From: Candidatus Accumulibacter conexus
GTDB taxonomy: Bacteria > Pseudomonadota > Gammaproteobacteria > Burkholderiales > Rhodocyclaceae
Length of the DNA stretch: 64,000 bases
Assembly (NCBI GenBank): GCA_017592775.1
Contig: JAGFNJ010000002.1
Location: 144,182-208,181 of the forward strand
Direction of reading: 5' to 3'
Shown here: positions 57,468 through 64,000 of the stretch, in pieces
How positions within the stretch are numbered: the first letter of the stretch is position 1
Layout of the letters: each line of letters begins with the position of its first letter
Translations under genes and position numbers: made by a program
Notes under the pieces: generated by a model
What the model was told of the DNA's origin: nothing
Databases searched by the model: none
What the model saw: only the letters and a program-made list of their open reading frames with translations

Positions 57468-57503
57468 CCGCCTGTCTTCTGCCAACACCGACCGAGGAAC
57501 ACC

Positions 57504-57860
57504 ATGAACCTGCAAATCCAGGCGAACGACTTCGCCCTCACCGATGGGCTGCGGCAGCATGTGGCGACGCGCCTCGCCTGTGCCCTGAACCATGGCCAGG
57601 AGGTCGTCACGCGCGTCGTCGTGCGTCTTGCCGATGTCAATGGCCCGCGCGGCGGCGAGGACAAGAGCTGCAGCATCGAAGTGCGCCTCAAGGGCGCTCC
57701 TGCCCTGCTGGTCGAGGATACCCAGAGCGACCTCTACGTCGCCGTCGATCGCGCCGCCGGGCGCATCGGCCGCACGCTCGACCGCTACCTGGCCCGGAGA
57801 CGTCAGGCTGCCGTGGGTGCAGGCGGCCAGCAGGCACCGTCCAGCGAGGAAACGCCATGA
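57504..57860 (+). CDS. hpf: Ribosome hibernation promoting factor / RaiA family
   Basis: 118 residues, the short HPF/RaiA form. N-terminal MNLQIQANDFALTDGLRQHV, the conserved CSIEVRLKG strand, and AVDRAAGRIGRTLDRYL helix. These proteins bind the ribosome decoding site and hold 70S or 100S ribosomes inactive in stress. GAGGAAC precedes the ATG. Here it heads a run with terC, usp, a Na+ channel and a P-type ATPase; the usual HPF neighbour (rpoN) is absent. Confidence 0.88.
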   Translation: MNLQIQANDFALTDGLRQHVATRLACALNHGQEVVTRVVVRLADVNGPRGGEDKSCSIEVRLKGAPALLVEDTQSDLYVAVDRAAGRIGRTLDRYLARRRQAAVGAGGQQAPSSEETP

Positions 57861-58054
57861 CCGTACCGTTCGTGCCAACCCCGAGCGTACTGCGTCGCGA
57901 TACCTGGCTGGCATCAACCGGGGCAGCCATGACTGTCGTCGTGCCGCCGATCCGGTCGGCACTGTCGGGCCTCGGCCTCTGGCGAAAGTCCGCGGCACGT
58001 GACCGCGACGGGATCATGCCGCCGATGCGCGGCAACACGCGGCGGCCGGCATGA
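57857..58054 (+). CDS. Small ORF bridging hpf and terC
   Basis: 65 residues (MTVPFVPTPSVLRRDTW...), no family recognised. Its ATG overlaps the hpf stop (ATGA) and its TGA overlaps the terC start (ATGA). Coupling on both sides argues that it is translated. Composition is basic, with one weakly hydrophobic stretch. It may only serve as a translational bridge. Confidence 0.4.
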   Translation: MTVPFVPTPSVLRRDTWLASTGAAMTVVVPPIRSALSGLGLWRKSAARDRDGIMPPMRGNTRRPA

Positions 58055-59034
58055 GCGCCAGCGTCGACACGTTCGCCAGCGGCCCGATGTGGGCCGGCTT
58101 CATCGTCTTCGTGCTCGGCATGCTGGCACTCGACCTGTTCGTCTTCGGTGGCCGCAAGGCGCACCGCGTATCGGTCCGCGAGGCGCTCGCCTGGGTGATC
58201 GCCTGGGTCTGCCTCGCACTCGCCTTTGCCGGCCTGCTCTGGTGGTATCTGCACGGTACCCAGGGGGCCGAGGTGGCGCAGCGCAAGACGCTCGAGTTCC
58301 TCGCCGGCTACCTGATCGAACAATCGCTTTCGGTCGACAACATGTTCGTCTTCGTCATGATCTTCAGCTACTTTGCGGTGCCACCGGAGCTGCAGCGCCG
58401 CGTGCTGCTGTACGGCGTTCTCGGCGCCATCGTCATGCGCGCCGGCATGATCCTCGCGGGAGTCTGGCTGGTATCGGAGTTCGCCTGGGTGCTGTACGTC
58501 TTCGGCGCCTTCCTGGTGATCACCGGCATCAAGATGCTGATCTTCGCCGACCATGAGCCCGACCTCGAGAAGAACCCGCTGCTGCGCTGGCTGCGCGGGC
58601 ATCTGCGCATCACGCCGGGCTTCCACGGCGAATCCTTCTTCGTCCGTCAGAACGGCATCCTCTGGGCGACGCCGATGTTCCTCGTACTGATCCTGATCGA
58701 GGCCAGCGACCTGGTGTTCGCGGTCGACAGCATCCCGGCGATCTTCGCCGTCACCACCGACCCCTTCATCGTCTTCACTTCGAACATCTTCGCCATCATG
58801 GGCCTGCGCGCGCTGTACTTCCTGCTTGCCGACATGGCGGACCGCTTCCACCTGCTGAAGTACGGACTCGCCCTGGTGCTGGTCTTCATCGGCGGCAAGA
58901 TGCTGGCGGCGCCGTGGTTCCACATGCCCATCCAGTGGTCGCTGGCGATCGTTGCCACGACGATCCTGATTTCGGTCGTGGCCAGCCTGGCCCTGTCGAA
59001 ACCCAGGGCGACAGCAACAGGAGAATCACCATGA
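58051..59034 (+). CDS. terC: TerC family integral membrane protein
   Basis: 327 residues with about nine membrane helices. The family motifs EQSLSVDNMFVF and EASDLVFAVDSIPAIFA, with conserved Asp residues inside the membrane, are complete. TerC/Alx proteins are associated with tellurite resistance, alkali response and Mn2+ export. The final helix is followed by a short basic tail. Coupled to the small ORF before and the Usp gene after. Confidence 0.93.
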   Translation: MSASVDTFASGPMWAGFIVFVLGMLALDLFVFGGRKAHRVSVREALAWVIAWVCLALAFAGLLWWYLHGTQGAEVAQRKTLEFLAGYLIEQSLSVDNMFVFVMIFSYFAVPPELQRRVLLYGVLGAIVMRAGMILAGVWLVSEFAWVLYVFGAFLVITGIKMLIFADHEPDLEKNPLLRWLRGHLRITPGFHGESFFVRQNGILWATPMFLVLILIEASDLVFAVDSIPAIFAVTTDPFIVFTSNIFAIMGLRALYFLLADMADRFHLLKYGLALVLVFIGGKMLAAPWFHMPIQWSLAIVATTILISVVASLALSKPRATATGESP

Positions 59035-59537
59035 GCCAAGCGATCGACGTTCCCGCGCCTGCGGGTTGCGAGCGCGACGCCGATGGCCGTCTCGTCGGCC
59101 TGGTTTTCGACAGTGCGCCACCGCTGCCGGCGCCGACCGACAATCCCTGGCTGGTCGCCGTCGACGGTTCGGACAACGCGTTGCGCGCCGTCGCCCATGC
59201 CGCCCGGCAGTCCGGAGCGATGACCGCCTGCGCGCTGCACCTCGTCAGCGTCCAGCCCTGGCTCAGCCGGGAAGCGGCGGCAGCCGAACTCGCGCAGCGG
59301 GCCTGGCATACCACCGCGCGCGCACGCTCGCTGCTCGACGCGCACGGCCAGCCGTGGCGACTGCATGTGGCGATGGGCGAGGCCGCCGAACGGATCGCTG
59401 CTCTGGCCGGGCGCCTCGATTGTTCCGTCGTCGTCATCGGCGGTCGCGGGCTGGGTTTCAGCGAAAGCCTGCTGCGCGCTGCGGTGGCCAACAAGCTGGT
59501 GCACCTCTGTCCATGCCCGCTGCTGCTGGTACCGTGA
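59031..59537 (+). CDS. Universal stress protein, UspA family
   Basis: 168 residues. About 38 extra N-terminal residues precede the Usp fold (WLVAVDGSDNALRAVAHAA). The ATP-binding-type signature (VIGGRGLGFSESLLRAAVANKLV) runs as GGRGLGFSESLL then VANKLVHLCPCPLLLVP. Cytosolic stress protein. The ATG (AACAGGAG upstream) overlaps the terC stop, so the two are coupled. Confidence 0.9.
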   Translation: MSQAIDVPAPAGCERDADGRLVGLVFDSAPPLPAPTDNPWLVAVDGSDNALRAVAHAARQSGAMTACALHLVSVQPWLSREAAAAELAQRAWHTTARARSLLDAHGQPWRLHVAMGEAAERIAALAGRLDCSVVVIGGRGLGFSESLLRAAVANKLVHLCPCPLLLVP

Positions 59538-59706
59538 GCACGCCGTCCGGGCAGGCGCCGGCTCCGGCAACATCTCCGGCGAACGGACAAGCGACCCGAC
59601 AACATGTCACGCGCCAAACCGGCCAGCGCAGCAAGGCATCCCCGCAGCCGCGCATCGACCGCGCGCCGGGTCGCCGTGACGCTACCGTCACGTCGCCGAA
59701 ATCGCC

Positions 59707-60600
59707 ATGAGATCGAACATGAAGACGCTCCCTGACGGCGACAGACGCCAGCGCGTGCGCACCTGGATCGAGCAGCCGCGTGTGCAGAACGCCATCATCG
59801 GCCTGATCCTGGTCAATGCCGCCCTGCTCGGCCTGGAAACCTCGACCAGCGCGATGGCAGCGGCGGGCGGCCTGATCGTCGGGCTCGACCGAGCCATCCT
59901 GGCGGTGTTCGTCGGCGAGATCGCCCTGCGCCTCTACGCCCACCGCGCGGCGTTCTGGCGCGACCCCTGGAGCGTCTTCGACTTCGCCGTGGTCGCCATC
60001 GCGCTGCTCCCGGCAACCGGTCCACTCGCCGTCCTGCGCGCGTTGCGCGTGTTGCGGGTGCTGCGCCTGCTGACGATGGTGCCTTCGACGCGGCGCGTCG
60101 TCGGTGCCTTGCTGGCGGCGATTCCGGGGCTCGGGTCGATCGCCATGGTGCTGCTGATCGTGTACTATGTCTTCGCGGTGATTGCCACCAAGCTGTTCGC
60201 GGCGACCCACCCGGAATGGTTCGGGGATCTCGGCCGCTCGCTGTATACCCTCTTCCAGATCATGACCCTGGAGAGCTGGTCGATGGGCATCGCCCGGCCG
60301 GTGATGGAGAACGTCCCCTACGCCTGGCTCTTCTTCATCTGCTTCATCCTGGTGGCGACCTTCACCATGCTCAACCTGTTCATCGCCATCATCGTCAACG
60401 CCATGCAGAGCTACACCAAGGCGGAGCAGCGCGACACGAAACGGGCCGTGGAGGCTGCGCGCGAGCACATCGAGGCCGACCTGCACGCCGAGATGCGCAG
60501 CCTGCGCAACGAAATCCGCGCCCTGACATCGCTGCTCTCCGGCGACGCAACCAACCCGCCCGCGCTGGCGCCGGACCGCACGGCCAGCGAAAAGCGATGA
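59707..60600 (+). CDS. Voltage-gated sodium channel, bacterial NaV type
   Basis: 297 residues, six membrane helices. S4 has four Arg spaced by three (111, 114, 117, 120; RALRVLRVLR). The pore carries TLESWSM (187-193), the same selectivity filter as NavAb. S6 is FTMLNLFIAIIVNAMQ. A C-terminal coiled coil follows (EAAREHIEADLHAEMRSLRN region). Forms a tetrameric Na+-selective channel opened by depolarisation in homologues. Methionine at residue 5 is an alternative start. Overlaps the P-type ATPase gene. Confidence 0.93.
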   Translation: MRSNMKTLPDGDRRQRVRTWIEQPRVQNAIIGLILVNAALLGLETSTSAMAAAGGLIVGLDRAILAVFVGEIALRLYAHRAAFWRDPWSVFDFAVVAIALLPATGPLAVLRALRVLRVLRLLTMVPSTRRVVGALLAAIPGLGSIAMVLLIVYYVFAVIATKLFAATHPEWFGDLGRSLYTLFQIMTLESWSMGIARPVMENVPYAWLFFICFILVATFTMLNLFIAIIVNAMQSYTKAEQRDTKRAVEAAREHIEADLHAEMRSLRNEIRALTSLLSGDATNPPALAPDRTASEKR

Positions 60601-63392
60601 AACAGGGACAGCAACCCCGTCTTATTCCTCACTCCGACACCACGCCGGTGATCATGTCTGAGCCCGCATCGCGCTCCCATCCCGACGACAAGCTGCCCTG
60701 GCACGCCCGAACCGCGACAGCGGCGGCCAGCGACCTGGGTGTCGAGCCTGCAGCCGGCCTCGGCGCCACTGAAGCGGCGGCCAGGCTCGCCCGCGACGGT
60801 CCCAACCAGCTTGCCAGCAAGGCACCGCGCCCGGCGTGGAAGAAGTTCCTCGACCAGTTCCGCAATTTCCTCGTCATCGTGCTGCTCGGCGCTGCCGTGC
60901 TGGCCGCAGTGCTGGGCGATCTCAACGACGCCGCCGTCATCGCCATCGTCGTGATCCTCAACGCGACGCTGGGTTTCCTGCAGGAGCACCGCGCCGAAGC
61001 GGCTCTGGCGGCGCTGAAGAACATGCTCGCACCGATCGCGCGCGTGCGCCGTGACGGGCAGATGGCGCAGATCGCTGCGGTCGAACTCGTGCCGGGCGAC
61101 ATCCTGCTGCTCGAAGCCGGCGACCGCATCCCGGCCGATGCGCGCGTGCTCGACGCGCATGCGGCCGAGGTGGCGGAGGCCGCGCTCACCGGCGAGTCGC
61201 AAGCGGTGGCGAAGAGTCCCGAGGCGGTCGCGGCAGCTACGGCGCTGGCCGAACGGCGCGGCATGGTGTTCATGAACACCGTCGTGACGCACGGCCGCCT
61301 GGAAGCGGTCGTCACCGCCACCGGCATGCGTACCGAAATGGGCATGATCGCCGGCATGCTGGCCGACTCCGCCGAATCCGCGACGCCCTTGCAGGTGCAG
61401 CTCGACAGGCTCGGCAAACGGCTGGCAGCGATCGCCGGCGGCGTCGTCACCCTGATCTTCGTCATCGGCATCGTGCGCGGCGACGCCCTCTTGCAGACCG
61501 CGATGACGGCAATTGCGCTCGCCGTGGCGGCAATTCCCGAAGGCTTGCCAGCGGTGGTGACGGTCACTCTGGCGCTGGGCATGCACCGCATGGCCAGGCG
61601 CCACGCCATCGTCAAGAAACTGGCGGCGGTGGAGACGCTGGGCTGTACGACGGTGATCTGCTCCGACAAGACCGGCACGCTCACGCTGAACCAGATGACG
61701 GCGCGCCGCCTCCATTGCCTCGGCCGCCGCTTCGCCGTCGACGGCGCAGGCTACGGCGGCGCCGGCAGCATCCGGCCGGAGGACGGTCAGGGCGCACCCG
61801 ATTGGGTACCGCTGCTGGCGCCAGCCGCGCTGTGCTCCGACAGCCGCATTCACGATGGCGAGTTGGTCGGCGACCCGACCGAGGGCGCGCTGCTGGCGCT
61901 GGCGGCGAAGGCTGGCCTGGACCTCGAGGAACTCGCCCGACGCAGCCCGCGCGTCGCCGAAATCCCCTTCGACTCGGCGCATAAGTTCATGGCCACTTTC
62001 CACCACGATGGCGCCGTCGTGCGCATGTGGATCAAGGGCGCGCCCGACGTGCTGCTCGCACGCGCTCGCCGACACCTCGCCGCGAGTGGCGAGATGGCCA
62101 TCGACAACGCCGCCCGCGCCGCCTTCACGTCCGAGAACGCCGCCCTTGCCGAGAACGCGATGCGCGTGCTGGCCCTTGCCGGAAGGACCATTCCGGCCGC
62201 CGACTTCGACCCGGACGGCGACCTGATGCGCTGGACCGACGATCTGACCCTGATCGCCCTGATCGGCATCATCGACCCGCCGCGCCCGGAGGCGAAGGAA
62301 GCCATCCGCGTCTGCCAGGCCGCCGGCATCGCGGTGAAAATGATCACCGGCGACCACCCGGCAACCGCCGCTGCCATCGCGCGCGACCTCGGCCTGAGCG
62401 GCGAGGCGCGCGAAGGGCGCGAGATCGAGGGGCTTTCCGGCGCGGCGCTGAGCGAGATGGTCGAAGCCACGGCCGTCTTCGCCCGCGTCGCACCCGAGCA
62501 CAAGTTGCGCATCGTCGAGGCGCTGCAGGCGCGCGGCCACGTCGTCGCGATGACCGGCGACGGCGTCAATGATGCACCGGCGCTGAAGGCCGCCGACATC
62601 GGCGTCGCCATGGGCATCACCGGAACCGACGTCACCCGGGAAGCTGCCACCATGGTGCTGACCGACGACAATTTCGCCAGCATCGTCCGCGCGATCGAAG
62701 AGGGACGCACCATCTACGACAATATCGTCAAGTTCGTGCGCTTCCAGTTATCGACCAACATCGGCGCCATCCTTACCGTGCTCGGCGCACCGCTGTTCGG
62801 CATGCCGACACCCTTCACCGCGATCCAGATCCTCTGGGTCAATATCATCATGGACGGCCCGCCGGCCATGACGCTCGGTGTCGAGCCGGCGCGCCCCGGC
62901 ATCATGCACGGCGCGCCCCGCGCCGCCGATGCCCACATCCTGAGTGGCGCGCGCCTCTGGCGCCTGGGCCTCTACGGCCTGACGATGGCGGCCGGTACGC
63001 TCGCCGCCTACGCCTGGGGTGCACATGCGGGAAGAGGCGGCGGCAGCGGCCACGCCTACGCCGTGACGCTGGCCTTCACCACCTTCGTCCTGTTCCAGTT
63101 CTTCAACATCTTCAATGCCCGCGCCGAGTTCGGAACCGCCTTCAATCGCCAGTTCTTCACCAACGGCAAGCTCTGGCTGGCACTCGCCGGCGTCGTCGCC
63201 CTGCAGGTGGTCGCCGTGCATTGGGGGCCGGCTCAGGCGGTATTCGACACCGTCGACCTGAGCCTCAACGACTGGCTGCTGGCGACGGCGATCGCGTCGA
63301 CTACCCTGCTGCTCGAAGAGGGGCGCAAGCTGTTGCTCGTGATCGGCGGCGCTCTGCCGGCAAAGCTGAAAAACGCACGCGGCCGGACGTAG
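60597..63392 (+). CDS. Cation-transporting P-type ATPase (Ca2+-type, P2)
   Basis: 931 residues from the ATG coupled to the channel gene (a second ATG at 60654 gives MSEPASRS and is possible). Cation_ATPase_N domain, TGES, PEGLP in helix M4 (AAIPEGLPAVVTVTLALGM), phosphorylation site [13 protein letters not shown] and a C-terminal helical domain with NIIMDGPPAMTLG. PEGLP and the overall layout match the SERCA/PMR1-like P2A and Na+/K+-like P2 pumps. Exports Ca2+ or another cation at the inner membrane; the ion is not settled. Confidence 0.9.
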   Translation: MKQGQQPRLIPHSDTTPVIMSEPASRSHPDDKLPWHARTATAAASDLGVEPAAGLGATEAAARLARDGPNQLASKAPRPAWKKFLDQFRNFLVIVLLGAAVLAAVLGDLNDAAVIAIVVILNATLGFLQEHRAEAALAALKNMLAPIARVRRDGQMAQIAAVELVPGDILLLEAGDRIPADARVLDAHAAEVAEAALTGESQAVAKSPEAVAAATALAERRGMVFMNTVVTHGRLEAVVTATGMRTEMGMIAGMLADSAESATPLQVQLDRLGKRLAAIAGGVVTLIFVIGIVRGDALLQTAMTAIALAVAAIPEGLPAVVTVTLALGMHRMARRHAIVKKLAAVETLGCTTVICSDKTGTLTLNQMTARRLHCLGRRFAVDGAGYGGAGSIRPEDGQGAPDWVPLLAPAALCSDSRIHDGELVGDPTEGALLALAAKAGLDLEELARRSPRVAEIPFDSAHKFMATFHHDGAVVRMWIKGAPDVLLARARRHLAASGEMAIDNAARAAFTSENAALAENAMRVLALAGRTIPAADFDPDGDLMRWTDDLTLIALIGIIDPPRPEAKEAIRVCQAAGIAVKMITGDHPATAAAIARDLGLSGEAREGREIEGLSGAALSEMVEATAVFARVAPEHKLRIVEALQARGHVVAMTGDGVNDAPALKAADIGVAMGITGTDVTREAATMVLTDDNFASIVRAIEEGRTIYDNIVKFVRFQLSTNIGAILTVLGAPLFGMPTPFTAIQILWVNIIMDGPPAMTLGVEPARPGIMHGAPRAADAHILSGARLWRLGLYGLTMAAGTLAAYAWGAHAGRGGGSGHAYAVTLAFTTFVLFQFFNIFNARAEFGTAFNRQFFTNGKLWLALAGVVALQVVAVHWGPAQAVFDTVDLSLNDWLLATAIASTTLLLEEGRKLLLVIGGALPAKLKNARGRT

Positions 63393-63400
63393 GCTGGAAC

Positions 63401-63667
63401 ATGGACATCCGCCCGATTCACACCGATACCGACTACAAGGCTGCCCTGCGCGAGCTATCGGCATATTTTGATGACGAACCGGAACCGGGCACACCGGATG
63501 GAGATCGGTTCGAGGTGCTGTTGACGTTGGTCGAAGCCTACGAAGCCAGACACTTCCCCATCGACCTTCCCGATCCGGTGGAAGCCATCAAGTTCCGCAT
63601 GGAGCAGGCCGGGCTGACAGCGAAGGATCTGGTTCCAGCCACAGACAACCTGATCTCGGCGCCATGA
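63401..63667 (+). pseudogene. Truncated HigA-like antitoxin/transcription regulator
   Basis: 88 residues. MDIRPIHTDTDYKAALRELS, FDDEPEPGTPDGDRFEVL and PDPVEAIKFRMEQAGLTAKDLVP are the N-terminal part of HigA-like regulators (COG5499). The family continues with the rest of a helix-turn-helix (about 30-40 more residues); here the frame leaves the family at ATDNLISAP and stops. No toxin gene is next to it. It is probably a remnant cut by the element to its right. Confidence 0.7.
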
Positions 63668-63689
63668 CGCCTGCGCAAGTGGCGTCATG
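63663..63689. repeat. 9-bp inverted repeat after the HigA remnant
   Basis: CATGACGCC and GGCGTCATG with a 9-base spacer. It spans the HigA stop codon. It could be a hairpin terminator without a T run, or mark the edge of a mobile element. Confidence 0.5.
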
Positions 63690-63834
63690 AATCCGCGGTA
63701 AGTCATGGGGTTAGCGCCGGGATCAGGCACTGGAGAGGATTTCTGCTCAGGAGCGGGGCAGATATTGCGAAGATACCGCTGAAGGCGGATAGTCGAGTTT
63801 TTCTGGCGCGACGCCGACCTTGCGGGAGAATCCG

Positions 63835-64000
63835 ATGCCCCAATTGCTCTTGCCGATCTTTCCTGATGCGGTGACGCCGATCAAGGGCCTGCTGTCTGTC
63901 GGGAAGGAGGACGGGCGAGTCGTGTATTTCCACGGCGTCCTGCCGGTGTTCAGTCATGCGCAGGAGGATTTGGCGACCTTCCGGATGATCACGGCGCAAT
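63835..64000 (+). CDS. N terminus of a possible transposon-associated protein (partial)
   Basis: The frame starts at ATG 63835 with GGGAGAA upstream and runs off the window after 55 residues (MPQLLLPIFPDAVTPIKGLL..., YFHGVLPVFSHAQEDL). I have a weak memory of this start (LLLPLFP...VYYFHG...PVF.H) in transposase-like proteins with helix-turn-helix domains. The truncated gene to its left fits insertion of an element, but no terminal repeat could be confirmed. Confidence 0.45.
   Translation, partial: MPQLLLPIFPDAVTPIKGLLSVGKEDGRVVYFHGVLPVFSHAQEDLATFRMITAQ

Noticed and set aside
60411-62540. Long minus-strand open frame opposite the P-type ATPase
   Set aside because: Antisense to an intact ATPase with all catalytic motifs.

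Overview
The window is high-GC DNA from a Gram-negative, respiring bacterium. The gene set points to a betaproteobacterium of the Rhodocyclales, plausibly close to Candidatus Accumulibacter (an inference, not a search result): a ribF-ileS-lspA-fkpB-ispH block, a cbb3 oxidase locus with FNR/Anr-like boxes, a minor-pilin/pilY1 cluster, a PEP-CTERM protein behind a sigma-54-like promoter, and a cimA-leuBCD operon. No tRNA, rRNA or CRISPR array was recognised.

Layout. 1-5.7 kb: housekeeping and envelope genes (cytochrome c', DUF2322 protein, purB, a YibF-like GST, a motA-motB pair without other flagellar genes). 5.9-7.3 kb: zinc-ribbon Nudix hydrolase and a TonB-like protein. 7.5-16.0 kb: microaerobic respiration, all on the minus strand: ccoNOQP, then ccoG-fixH-DUF3149, plus ccoI-ccoS for copper delivery and assembly. 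Two candidate FNR boxes sit before ccoN and ccoG. 16.1-21.8 kb: ribF-ileS-lspA-fkpB-ispH on the plus strand. 22.9-32.4 kb: pilE-fimT-pilV-pilW-pilX-pilY1, tightly packed and closed by a strong terminator. PilY1 carries a roughly 530-residue Cys/Trp repeat tract. 32.5-33.4 kb: a secreted DUF1194/PEP-CTERM protein.

33.7-36.7 kb is a scar: a decayed TlpA-like gene and a frameshifted, truncated transglutaminase-like gene collide head-on with a remnant hsdR (nonsense codon plus large internal deletion), which lies just downstream of an apparently intact fic gene. 37.1-41.8 kb: leuC-leuD-cimA-leuB, enough for leucine-pathway isomerisation/oxidation and for threonine-independent isoleucine synthesis through citramalate. 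42.2-47.0 kb: a lipase-like hydrolase, a lipoprotein aminopeptidase, and a cobalt/nickel ECF transporter (CbiM-CbiN fusion, CbiQ, CbiO) whose ATPase is frameshifted in a C run. 47.1-47.7 kb: a VapBC-type toxin-antitoxin pair. 48.0-51.8 kb: Nudix hydrolase, a META-META-MliC lipoprotein, and a MlaE/MlaD/lipoprotein set with no ATPase. 51.9-56.4 kb: prfB with its programmed frameshift, lysS, a stand-alone MnmC FAD domain and a coupled unknown protein.

57.4-63.4 kb: a NhaR-like LysR regulator diverges from a tightly spaced plus-strand run: ribosome hibernation factor, small bridging ORF, TerC, universal stress protein, a NavAb-like voltage-gated channel and a calcium-type P-type ATPase. This looks like an ion-homeostasis/stress module and is one of the two most interesting loci; the repeat-bearing PilY1 is the other. 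The right edge holds a truncated HigA-like antitoxin and the start of a possible mobile-element gene.
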